Assembly: GCF_001509795.1 (NCBI RefSeq)
Contig: NZ_LLZN01000105.1
Coordinates: forward strand, 1-8,981
From: Streptomyces sp. NRRL WC-3605
GTDB taxonomy: Bacteria > Actinomycetota > Actinomycetes > Streptomycetales > Streptomycetaceae
Direction: 5' to 3'
Length of the DNA stretch: 8,981 nt
Made by a program: the position numbers and the translations under genes
Part shown: positions 1 to 5,773 of the stretch, one piece after another
Layout of the letters: each line of letters starts with the position of its first letter
Numbering within the stretch: position 1 is the stretch's first letter
The notes under the pieces: generated by a model
What the model was told of the DNA's origin: nothing
The model's database searches: none
The model's input: only the letters and a program-made list of their open reading frames with translations

Positions 1-48
1 GCGCGCAGAGGGCATTGCGCCCAGAGGGCGTAGCGCGCAGAGGCGGAA
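1..48. repeat. Three imperfect 16-bp tandem repeats
   Basis: Three consecutive 16-nt units begin at 1, 17 and 33. All share a core of the form GCGCnCAGAGG and then diverge at their 3' ends. The array starts at the first base of the window, so more units may lie to the left. No reading frame across it looks like a real gene. I cannot assign a function; it may be the tail of a repeat array downstream of the preceding gene. Confidence 0.5.
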
Positions 49-70
49 CGTCTCCTTCGAGGGGCCGGGA

Positions 71-96
71 TTTCCACAGGCTGTGGGTTGTCCACG
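71..96 (+). other. Pair of DnaA-box-like sites around a small palindrome
   Basis: TTTCCACAG (71-79) and TTGTCCACG (88-96) each resemble the Streptomyces DnaA box TTGTCCACA; the second differs only at the last base. Between and overlapping them is the perfect inverted repeat CCACAG-G-CTGTGG (74-86). Single DnaA boxes occur by chance and outside origins, so the match is visible but binding is inferred. No dnaA, dnaN or dense box cluster is present, so this is not an origin. Confidence 0.3.
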
Positions 97-189
97 GGCT
101 TCAGCGGGCGGCGGCGAGATGTCGGATGGTGGCTTCGCAAGCCGTTCCGTCCGCGTCGTTCCGGCGTCGTTCCCGCTGGTGGTGTTCCC

Positions 190-810
190 GTGTCCTTCGC
201 TCCCCCCACCCCTCGATTCCCCTCCTCCCCCGCCTCCCCGTTGCCGTCCTCCCCTTCCGCCCTTTCCTCCCCTTCCTCGTTCTGCGCGCCGCCGCGCTCC
301 GCGCTGCCGCCGGGGCCCGACGCCCCGGCCACCCGTGAGGTGCCGCACTTCGACCCCGTGCGGGTGCGCGGGACGGGCCACCGGCTGCGCCGGCTCGTAC
401 GGCACCGGCGGCGGGCCGTCGCGGCCGGGCTGGCCGTGACCGCGGCCGCCCTGGTGGCGGCGGGACCGCGCGAGGCCGACGGGGCGCGCGGGCATCCGGC
501 GCAGGCGCAGGGCCCGGCGCGGCCGCACCCGGTCACCGGGCGGGTCTCGGCACCGGTGCGGATCGCCGACGCGGCCACCGTGCGGCTGCTGCGCCCCGGC
601 GACCGGGTCGACGTGATCGCCGCCGGGGGGAACGGGCCCCGCGGGGACGCCGAGGTGGTGGCGCGCGGGGCGCGGGTGGCGCAGGTGCCGGAGCCGCTGG
701 ACGCCGCCGGGGACAGCGGAGCGCTCGTGGTGCTGTCCGTGCCGCGGCCCACGGCCGCCCGGCTGGCGGGGGCGAGTGCCACGGCGCGCCTGGCGGTGAC
801 GCTGTGCTGA
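190..810 (+). CDS. RcpC/CpaB-like (SAF-type) single-pass membrane protein
   Basis: The protein is 206 aa from the GTG at 190. Residues 1-50 are a low-complexity Pro/Ser/Ala stretch. A basic patch (about 66-75) and one hydrophobic segment (about 77-92) follow, giving a likely N-in membrane anchor. Residues 114-206 resemble the RcpC/CpaB region of Flp pilus assembly proteins: VTGRVSAPVRIAD, then LLRPGDRVDVIAA, then a closing GALVVLSVPRPTAARLAG. The last residue is cysteine. RcpC/CpaB proteins normally help guide Flp pilus assembly through the envelope, but no pilus gene is nearby, so the role here is unknown. The start is uncertain. No clear Shine-Dalgarno precedes 190; TTG at 88 would add 34 residues and GTG at 358 would remove the Pro/Ser region. 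I chose 190 because the sequence from there resembles what I remember of Streptomyces homologues. It stands alone, 129 nt before mscL. Confidence 0.72.
   Translation: MSFAPPTPRFPSSPASPLPSSPSALSSPSSFCAPPRSALPPGPDAPATREVPHFDPVRVRGTGHRLRRLVRHRRRAVAAGLAVTAAALVAAGPREADGARGHPAQAQGPARPHPVTGRVSAPVRIADAATVRLLRPGDRVDVIAAGGNGPRGDAEVVARGARVAQVPEPLDAAGDSGALVVLSVPRPTAARLAGASATARLAVTLC
202..239 (-). other. G-quadruplex-forming motif on the minus strand
   Basis: Read on the minus strand, five G runs (4, 5, 4, 4 and 6 Gs) are separated by loops of 4, 4, 6 and 1 nt, which meets the usual G4 rule. On the plus strand this is the densest part of a polypyrimidine tract extending to about 280, and it encodes the Pro/Ser-rich N-terminus of the RcpC-like gene. 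Folding is inferred from the pattern only. Confidence 0.5.
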
Positions 811-860
811 GCCCGGTCAAGCGTCGGGGCGCGTCACGTCCCTCGGAAGAAGAGGCCGAT

Positions 861-891
861 TGGACAGAACGGCTGAACGCTGACGTAGGTT
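861..891 (+). promoter_or_regulatory. Possible mscL promoter
   Basis: TGGACA at 861-866 matches the -35 consensus TTGACA at five of six bases. TAGGTT at 886-891 fits a principal-sigma -10 element. The spacer is 19 nt, longer than ideal. Transcription would begin near 898 and leave a leader of about 40 nt before the mscL GTG. This is a pattern match only. Confidence 0.3.
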
Positions 892-939
892 GCGGAGCGA
901 GCCGTTCCCCAAGCTGCGTGCCCGAGGAGTGCCCCCCAA

Positions 940-1398
940 GTGAGCGAGAACAAGGAACCGAGCGTCTGGCAGGGCTTCAAGACCTTCCTGATGCGCGGAA
1001 ACGTCGTCGACCTGGCGGTCGCGGTCGTCATCGGCGCGGCCTTCACCAACATCGTCAACGCGGTGGTGAAGGGCATCATCAACCCGCTGGTCGGTGCGAT
1101 CGGCACGAAGAACCTCGATCACTACAGCTCGTGCCTGACCGGTACCTGCAAGGGCGACGAGGGCATCCAGATCCTGTGGGGCTCCGTCCTCGGCGCCGGC
1201 CTCAGCTTCGTGATCACCGCGGCCGTCGTCTACTTCCTGATGGTTCTGCCCATGTCGAAGTACCTGGCCCGGGTGGAGGCCCGCCGCAAGGCGAAGGAGG
1301 GCACCCAGGAGGTCATCGAGGTGAGCGAGCTGGAGGTGCTGAAGGAGATCCGCGACGCGCTGGTCGCACAGCGCGGGTCGGGCCACGACCAGCGATAG
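940..1398 (+). CDS. mscL: Large-conductance mechanosensitive channel MscL
   Basis: MscL forms a homopentameric, tension-gated pore in the cytoplasmic membrane that releases solutes on hypo-osmotic shock. The 152-aa product has the full family layout. A short N-terminal helix (about 9-18) is followed by TM1, which begins RGNVVDLAVAVVIGAAF (19-35), the conserved pore-lining segment. An extracytoplasmic loop (about 50-78), TM2 (about 80-104) and a charged C-terminal helix (129-144, SELEVLKEIRDALVAQ), which forms the cytoplasmic bundle in the family, complete it. The GTG at 940 is supported by GAGGAG at 924-929 and by the correctly placed N-terminal helix. The loop holds two cysteines, C65 and C70, discussed under findings. 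The gene appears monocistronic, and a small minus-strand gene converges on it 40 nt downstream. Length and motifs are normal for the family. Confidence 0.97.
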   Translation: MSENKEPSVWQGFKTFLMRGNVVDLAVAVVIGAAFTNIVNAVVKGIINPLVGAIGTKNLDHYSSCLTGTCKGDEGIQILWGSVLGAGLSFVITAAVVYFLMVLPMSKYLARVEARRKAKEGTQEVIEVSELEVLKEIRDALVAQRGSGHDQR

Positions 1399-1438
1399 CG
1401 CTCCGGTGCCTGACCGGCGCGGCGCCTGTCCGCGGGCC

Positions 1439-1615
1439 TCAGATGTGGTGCGGCGGCTTCTCGTCGAGGAAGCGCTTGAGGTCGGCCGCGCTGTCCCCGG
1501 CCGGCCGATCGCCCCACCCGCGGTCCGTGTCGTCCGAGGACTGCTGGTCCAGCGGGTCGTCGAAGATGAGCGCGGGCTTCGGCTCGCGCGGCTCGGAGGC
1601 GGGGGTGCTGCTCAT
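1439..1615 (-). CDS. Small acidic hypothetical protein (58 aa)
   Basis: I do not recognise a named family. The 58-aa product is hydrophilic and rich in D, E, P and S, with no membrane segment or signal peptide. A hydrophobic patch (PALIFDDPLDQQ, about 14-25) lies in an otherwise disordered-looking N-terminal half. The C-terminus contains a short predicted helix (SAADLKRFLDEK, 42-53) and ends PPHHI. I chose ATG at 1615 because GGAG precedes it, though only 2 nt away, which is closer than usual; in-frame ATG at 1690 would add 25 Arg/Gly-rich residues encoded by repetitive DNA. The product resembles small conserved Streptomyces proteins annotated as hypothetical, but that is recall, not a search. 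It converges with mscL and diverges from the LtrA-family gene, with which it shares a 207-nt intergenic region. No function can be assigned. Confidence 0.66.
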   Translation of the reverse strand: MSSTPASEPREPKPALIFDDPLDQQSSDDTDRGWGDRPAGDSAADLKRFLDEKPPHHI

Positions 1616-1627
1616 GACTCCAGGGTA

Positions 1628-1730
1628 CGGCCCCGCCGCGGCGCGACCCCGGTCCCGGCATAGACGGCGCCGCGACCCCTGCCCCGGCATAGGGCGGCAG
1701 CGCGACTACGGCCCCGGCATCGGGGGCATC
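1628..1730. repeat. Imperfect 29-30 bp tandem repeats upstream of the 58-aa gene
   Basis: The motif CCCGGCAT recurs at a spacing of 29-30 nt (1654, 1683, 1713). Each copy sits inside a longer degenerate unit that includes a GGCGnnGCGCGAC-like segment; a partial first unit begins near 1628. The array fills about half of the divergent intergenic region between the 58-aa gene and the LtrA-family gene. Any promoters for the two genes must lie in or beside it. I see no clear -10/-35 pair. Confidence 0.45.
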
Positions 1731-1822
1731 CCGCCGGGCCGGTGGTGAAGTCCTGCGGGGGCTTGTGCGCGGGTCGTGCGCCGCGGGCGCGAATCGGCGC
1801 CCCATCTGCTGTGCTTGACCCC

Positions 1823-3061
1823 ATGACGTCCAGTTCGAATCCCGCGCCGGACTCCCCCCGCCCTCCCGGACCCCGTCGGCCGCTGCGCCGGCTCTCGGCC
1901 CGGGGCCGTGGTGAGGCACACCGGGCCGCCACCCCGCTGGAGCTCTTCTTCGACCTGTGTTTCGTCGTGGCCATCGCCCAGGCGGGCGTCCAGTTGGTCC
2001 ACGCGGTCGCCGAGGGGCACGCCGGTGAAGGCATCCTGAACTACGCGATGGTGTTCTTCGCCATCTGGTGGGCGTGGATGAACTTCACGTGGTTCGCGTC
2101 GGCCTACGACAACGACGACGTGCTGTACCGGATCGTCACGCTGGTCCAGATCTCCGGCGTGCTGGTCCTGGCCGCCGGGGTGTCCGAGGCGTTCGGGGAC
2201 CACGACTACGCGGCGGTGCTCGTCGGGTACCTCATCATGCGGCTCGCCCTCGTCGGGCAGTGGCTGCGGGTGGCCAGGTCCAGCTCCGGTCGCGAGCGGG
2301 CGATGGCCCTGCGGTACGCCGGCGGGGTGCTGCTGTGCCAGATCGGCTGGGTGGGTCTGGTGGTGCTGCCGGAGGACGCCCGGGGCTGGTGGTTCCTCGT
2401 CATGGTCGTCCTGGAGCTGTGCGTCCCGGTGTACGCGGAGAGGGTCCATCCGACGTCGTGGCATCCGCACCACATCGCCGAGCGGTACGGGCTGCTCACC
2501 ATCATCGTGCTGGGCGAGACCATCGCGGCGGCCACGGTCGCCGTGAAGACCGGCATCGACGAGAACGACGCGCTGGACGAACTGCTGCCCATCGCGGCGG
2601 GCGGCCTGCTGATCATCTTCTCGGCCTGGTGGATCTACTTCGTGGTCCCGATCCACGGGCATCTGCGCTCCAACCGGCAGTCGTTCCTGTGGGGTTACGG
2701 CCACTACGTGGTGTTCGCGTCGGCGGCGGCGATCGGCGCGGGACTGGAGGTGGCGGTCGAGCAGACCCTCCACGAGGCGCACATCTCGACGCTGGCCGCG
2801 ACGGCGGCGGTGACCCTGCCGACGGCGCTCTACCTGCTCACCGTGTGGGCGCTGCACTCTCGGTACTTCAAGGTGGGCATCGCCCAGCAGCTGGTGCTGC
2901 CGACGACGGCCCTGCTGGTGATCTGCTGCACGTTCCTGCACGACTGGGGGGTGCTCGCGGCGGGGCTGGTCTCGGCGGCGGGCGTGGCGGTCGGCGAGAC
3001 ACTGACGGCCCGCGGGACGGCCCGGCCGCGCGCGACGGCGGCACGGGAGCCGGCCTCCTGA
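1823..3061 (+). CDS. LtrA-family (low temperature requirement protein A) multi-pass membrane protein
   Basis: The 412-aa protein has a hydrophilic Pro/Arg-rich N-terminus (1-36) and then about 11-12 hydrophobic segments, approximately at 41-61, 72-92, 102-122, 127-147, 163-183, 190-206, 222-242, 255-275, 288-310, 325-345 and 357-392. Hallmarks of the bacterial LtrA family (Pfam PF06772) are TPLELFFDLCFVVAIAQ (37-53), YDNDDVLYR (96-103 region) and HPHHIAERYGLLTIIVLGE (214-232), the last with a His cluster and a Glu at the membrane face. The family is named for a Listeria locus needed for growth in the cold; its biochemical activity is not established, so no substrate is proposed. I chose ATG at 1823. 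No Shine-Dalgarno precedes it, so translation may be leaderless or use an atypical site. GTG at 1742 would add 27 residues from repeat-flanking DNA and is less likely. The next gene starts 87 nt downstream. Confidence 0.9.
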   Translation: MTSSSNPAPDSPRPPGPRRPLRRLSARGRGEAHRAATPLELFFDLCFVVAIAQAGVQLVHAVAEGHAGEGILNYAMVFFAIWWAWMNFTWFASAYDNDDVLYRIVTLVQISGVLVLAAGVSEAFGDHDYAAVLVGYLIMRLALVGQWLRVARSSSGRERAMALRYAGGVLLCQIGWVGLVVLPEDARGWWFLVMVVLELCVPVYAERVHPTSWHPHHIAERYGLLTIIVLGETIAAATVAVKTGIDENDALDELLPIAAGGLLIIFSAWWIYFVVPIHGHLRSNRQSFLWGYGHYVVFASAAAIGAGLEVAVEQTLHEAHISTLAATAAVTLPTALYLLTVWALHSRYFKVGIAQQLVLPTTALLVICCTFLHDWGVLAAGLVSAAGVAVGETLTARGTARPRATAAREPAS

Positions 3062-3099
3062 CGGTCCCTCCCGGCAGATGCCGGCCTCCTGACGGTCCC
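3049..3099 (+). repeat. Perfect 20-bp direct repeat spanning the LtrA-family stop codon
   Basis: The 20-nt segment at 3049-3068, which contains the last codons and stop of the LtrA-family gene, recurs exactly at 3080-3099 in the intergenic region, an offset of 31 nt. Between the copies lies a small GC hairpin (CCGGC-AGAT-GCCGG, 3071-3084). A recent local duplication is the simplest reading; the hairpin could serve as a weak terminator. Confidence 0.6.
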
Positions 3100-3148
3100 G
3101 GCGCGGCGGGCCGGGTCCGGACGACAGGGCCTGGACGACACTGGGGGC

Positions 3149-4015
3149 ATGACAGTTGACGCTCTGACGGATGTCGCCGGACTGCGGGTGGGCCACGCGA
3201 CACGCACCGGGGACGGCTGGCTCACCGGCACGACGGTCGTCCTCGCCCCGGAGGGCGGGGCCGTGGCCGCCGTGGACGTGCGCGGCGGCGGGCCCGGCAC
3301 CAAGGAGACCGACGCCCTGGACCCACGCAACGTCGTGCGGAAGGTCGAGGCGATCGTCCTGACCGGGGGCAGCGCGTACGGGCTGGACGCGGCGTCCGGG
3401 GTGATGGCGTGGCTGGAGGAGCAGCGGCGCGGGGTGCGGGTCGGGCCGGACCCGGCTCACGTGGTGCCGGTGGTGCCCGCGGCCTGTGTCTTCGACCTGG
3501 GGCGCGGCGGCGACTTCCGGGCGCGGCCGGACGCCGGCACCGGGCGCGCGGCGGTGGAGGCCGCGGCGGCGTGCGAGGCCGGGGCCCCGGTGCCGGAAGG
3601 CTGCGTGGGCGCCGGGACCGGTGCCACCGTCGGGCCGGTCAAGGGCGGGATCGGCACCGCGAGCACGGTCCTCGACTCGGGGATCACGGTGGCGGCGCTG
3701 GTCGTGGCCAACGCGGCGGGTTCCGCCGTGGAGCCGGAGACGGGCGCCCTGTACGGGGAGTTGCTGCGGGGCCGGGTGGACCTCCCGGAGGCGGGTGTCC
3801 ACGAGGCCGCGCGCCGGCGGCTCGCCGAGCTCGCGGAGACCAACGCGGCGCCGCCGCTGAACACCACGCTCGCGGTGGTGGCCACCGACGCCGACCTGTC
3901 GAAGGCACAGGCGCAGAAGCTGGCCGGCACCGCCCACGACGGCATCGCACGGGCCGTATGGGCCGGTGCACCTGCTCAACGACGGCGACACGGTCTTCGC
4001 CCTCGCCACGGGTGA
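3149..4015 (+). CDS. P1 family (S58, DmpA/ThnT-type) peptidase, frameshifted and C-terminally altered
   Basis: P1/S58 enzymes are self-cleaving aminopeptidases or amidases of the DOM fold: the precursor cuts itself and the new N-terminal Ser or Thr becomes the nucleophile. As read, this frame gives 288 aa. The start (TDVAGLRVGHAT, about 7-18), IVLTGGSAYGLDAASGVM (near 70-87), GCVGAGTGATVGPVKGGIG (about 151-169) and PLNTTLAVVATDADLSKAQ (236-254) are typical. By analogy with ThnT (Asn-Thr cleavage), the scissile bond would be N238-T239, leaving T239 as nucleophile. After W271 the frame is lost: 17 unrelated residues follow, while the expected continuation lies in another frame at 3960-4175. Joining the frames by removing one G gives 341 aa, normal for the family. 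So the gene is either inactivated or carries a sequencing error. ATG at 3149 has only a G-rich stretch in front and no good Shine-Dalgarno. Confidence 0.85.
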   Translation: MTVDALTDVAGLRVGHATRTGDGWLTGTTVVLAPEGGAVAAVDVRGGGPGTKETDALDPRNVVRKVEAIVLTGGSAYGLDAASGVMAWLEEQRRGVRVGPDPAHVVPVVPAACVFDLGRGGDFRARPDAGTGRAAVEAAAACEAGAPVPEGCVGAGTGATVGPVKGGIGTASTVLDSGITVAALVVANAAGSAVEPETGALYGELLRGRVDLPEAGVHEAARRRLAELAETNAAPPLNTTLAVVATDADLSKAQAQKLAGTAHDGIARAVWAGAPAQRRRHGLRPRHG

Positions 4016-4175
4016 GCACCCCCTGGACCCCGGGCAGCCGCTCGCCCTCAACGACCTGCTCGCGGCGGCCGCGGACATGGTGACCCGAGCCATCGTCCGG
4101 GCCGTCCGGGCGGCCGGGTCGGTGACGGGCCCGGGCGGAGTGTGGCCGTCGTACGGGGAGTTGTACGGGCGGTAG
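3960..4175 (+). pseudogene. Detached C-terminal part of the P1 family peptidase
   Basis: This is the out-of-frame remainder of the preceding gene. It reads PVHLLNDGDTVFALATGEH, LALNDLLAAAADMVTRAIV and a final WPSYGELYGR, all characteristic of the P1/S58 C-terminus. A GTG at 3966 could start a 69-aa product, but no ribosome binding site supports it and the segment belongs inside the beta subunit. The break lies in the GGG run at 3960-3962: with one G fewer, the upstream frame continues directly into this one. The stop is the TAG at 4173-4175. Confidence 0.8.
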
Positions 4176-4273
4176 CCGGCGGGTGCCCGGCCCGGTCCCT
4201 CGCCTCCGAATGGCCACATCGCGCTCACGATTGTCGCGGTTGTGTCACGTGATGGCGTTCACGGCGCACATGG

Positions 4274-4301
4274 GGAACCCGGCTCGGAGCGGTGGCCTCT
4301 T
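4274..4301 (+). promoter_or_regulatory. Possible ECF-type (SigE-like) promoter of the L,D-transpeptidase gene
   Basis: GGAACC at 4274-4279 resembles the -35 element of envelope-stress ECF sigma factors such as Streptomyces SigE. After a 16-nt spacer lies CCTCTT (4296-4301), a weak -10 candidate. Transcription would start near 4308, about 49 nt before the GTG. Control of a cell-wall cross-linking enzyme by an envelope-stress sigma factor is plausible from known SigE biology, but the match is partial. Confidence 0.28.
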
Positions 4302-4308
4302 CCACCCT

Positions 4309-4328
4309 GGAACGGAACGGAACAGAAC
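4309..4328 (+). repeat. Four tandem GGAAC pentamers (one with a mismatch)
   Basis: Positions 4309-4328 read GGAAC three times and then AGAAC. The array is 28 nt upstream of the L,D-transpeptidase start codon, in the expected 5' leader. Each unit also looks like an ECF sigma -35 core; the copy at 4314 has CGTC 16 nt downstream (4336-4339), but transcription from there would begin inside the Shine-Dalgarno. Confidence 0.5.
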
Positions 4329-4356
4329 TCGCGAACGTCGGATGAGGGAGCAGATC

Positions 4357-5586
4357 GTGACAACGCCGGACATGACAGCGCGCCGCACAGTGGGGGCCTG
4401 TGCCGCCCTCGTGATCGGCGCCCTGACCCTCACGGCCTGCGGTGGCGGTGACAGCGGCGGCGGGGCCGGCGGTGACGGCAAGGGCGGCAAGGGGTCGTCG
4501 TCCACGGCGTCCGCGGCGAAGATCGTGATCTCGGCGAAGGACGGTTCGACGGGGGCGTCCATCAACACGACCGGTGTGCGGGTCAGCGGGGGCAAGCTGA
4601 CGGCCGTCCGGATGAAGGACGCGAAGACCGGGCAGGACGTACCGGGTTCACTGTCCTCCGACGGGACGGGCTGGCACCCGGGCAAGCAGCTGGAGCGGGG
4701 GACCAAGTACGAGATAACGGCCACCGCGAAGGACGCGGACGGCCGGGGAACCACCGCCGACTCGGCCTTCACCACGGTCAGCGCCGCCGACAGCTTCATC
4801 GGCACCTACACCCCCGACAACGGCACCACGGTCGGGGTGGGTATGCCCGTGTCGTTCAGCTTCGACAAGGCGATCAGCGACCGGAAGGCCGTGCAGTCGC
4901 ACATCACCGTCACCTCCAGCAGCGGCCAGAAGGTGGTCGGGCACTGGTTCGGGCAGAAGCGCCTGGACTTCCGGCCCGAGGACTACTGGAAGGCAGGCTC
5001 CAAGGTCACGATGAAGATCGACCTGGACGGCGTCAAGGGTGCCGACGGCGTGGTCGGGGTGCAGAAGAAGACGGTCAGCTTCACGATCGGCCGCTCGCAG
5101 GTGTCGACGGTCGACGTGAACACCCAGACCATGAAGGTCGTCCGGGACGGCAGCACGATCAAGTCCGTGCCGATCTCGGCGGGCAGCTCGGAGTTCTCCA
5201 CCTACAACGGGCAGATGGTGATCTCCGAGAAGTTCAAGCAGCTCCACATGGACAGCCGGACGGTCAACCTGGCCGACGCGTACGACATCAAGGACGTGCC
5301 GCACGCGATGCGGCTGACCCAGTCGGGCACGTTCATCCACGGCAACTACTGGTACAACCAGGGCAACCCGCCGTTCGGCCGCCAGGGCACCAGCCACGGC
5401 TGCGTCGGCCTGCGGGACGTGAAGGGCGGTCAGGGGGACACGCCGTCCAAGTGGTTCTACGACAACTCGATGCTCGGGGACGTCGTGATCGTCAAGAACT
5501 CCCCCGACAAGAAGGTGACGCCGGACAACGGCCTCAACGGCTGGAACATGTCGTGGAGCGAGTGGACCGCGGGCAGCGCCGCCTGA
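4357..5586 (+). CDS. Lipoprotein L,D-transpeptidase with Ig-like domains (YkuD family)
   Basis: L,D-transpeptidases make 3-3 cross-links in peptidoglycan outside the membrane, using a catalytic cysteine that penicillins generally inhibit poorly. The 409-aa product has a lipoprotein signal peptide with lipobox LTAC (lipidated Cys 28), then a Gly/Ser/Lys linker (29-50). Two Ig-like modules (about 50-145 and 146-245) follow, as in mycobacterial LdtMt2-type enzymes. The C-terminal YkuD catalytic domain (about 248-390) carries the HGN motif (H328) and the signature SHGCVGLRD (S346, H347, catalytic C349). I chose GTG at 4357 because GGAG at 4347-4350 is 6 nt upstream and the signal peptide then has a normal short N-region; upstream starts at 4183 and 4342 give unlikely leaders. 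A strong hairpin follows the stop. The gene appears to be transcribed alone. Confidence 0.95.
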   Translation: MTTPDMTARRTVGACAALVIGALTLTACGGGDSGGGAGGDGKGGKGSSSTASAAKIVISAKDGSTGASINTTGVRVSGGKLTAVRMKDAKTGQDVPGSLSSDGTGWHPGKQLERGTKYEITATAKDADGRGTTADSAFTTVSAADSFIGTYTPDNGTTVGVGMPVSFSFDKAISDRKAVQSHITVTSSSGQKVVGHWFGQKRLDFRPEDYWKAGSKVTMKIDLDGVKGADGVVGVQKKTVSFTIGRSQVSTVDVNTQTMKVVRDGSTIKSVPISAGSSEFSTYNGQMVISEKFKQLHMDSRTVNLADAYDIKDVPHAMRLTQSGTFIHGNYWYNQGNPPFGRQGTSHGCVGLRDVKGGQGDTPSKWFYDNSMLGDVVIVKNSPDKKVTPDNGLNGWNMSWSEWTAGSAA

Positions 5587-5641
5587 TCGGCACGCCCCCC
5601 TGAACCGCACGTCGGACAGGGTTTCTTGACGGTTCGACGGG

Positions 5642-5664
5642 CCGCGCGGGAACTTCTCGCGCGG
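5642..5664 (+). terminator. GC-rich hairpin terminator after the L,D-transpeptidase gene
   Basis: CCGCGCG (5642-5648) pairs perfectly with CGCGCGG (5658-5664). A G-U and a G-C pair extend the stem inward, leaving the loop AACTT. It lies 55 nt after the transpeptidase stop and has no following T tract, as is common for Streptomyces terminators. Confidence 0.5.
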
Positions 5665-5701
5665 TCCGCGCGTTTCACCGGACGTACGTTTTCTCGGTTC
5701 C

Positions 5702-5732
5702 CGGACATGATGTCCGACCGAGGGGCTACGGT
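5702..5732 (+). promoter_or_regulatory. Perfect 15-bp palindrome at the probable DUF6227 promoter
   Basis: CGGACAT-G-ATGTCCG (5702-5716) is a perfect 7+7 inverted repeat. Ten nt after it is TACGGT (5727-5732), a good -10 element. The left arm includes CGGACA, four of six matches to a -35, with a 19-nt spacer. Transcription would start near 5739, about 35 nt before the TTG start of the DUF6227 gene. A dimeric repressor bound here would overlap the -35 region. The regulator is unknown. Confidence 0.45.
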
Positions 5733-5773
5733 ATGCACCCACAAGGTGACATGCAGCAACGCCGGGAGAAACC

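Noticed and set aside
804..1748. A 314-codon plus-strand frame across mscL
   Set aside because: It is an out-of-frame shadow of mscL and runs through the convergent small gene; it has no family features.
1742..1822. Upstream GTG start for the LtrA-family protein
   Set aside because: It would add 27 residues without a ribosome binding site, from a repeat-flanking region; the family core begins well after the ATG at 1823.
1706..4228. An 840-codon open frame on the minus strand
   Set aside because: It is antisense to the LtrA-family and peptidase genes, its translation is low-complexity Arg/Gly/Pro/His, and it follows from the codon bias of the real plus-strand genes.
4245..4252. TCACGTGA palindrome as an operator
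   Set aside because: Eight bases are expected by chance in a window this long, and nothing ties it to a -10/-35 pair.
4183..4356. Upstream starts for the L,D-transpeptidase
   Set aside because: They would bury the lipoprotein signal peptide behind a long polar leader; GTG at 4357 has a good Shine-Dalgarno.
5626..5655. TTGACG as the -35 of the DUF6227 promoter
   Set aside because: No -10 element lies 16-19 nt downstream; the expected position falls in the terminator hairpin.
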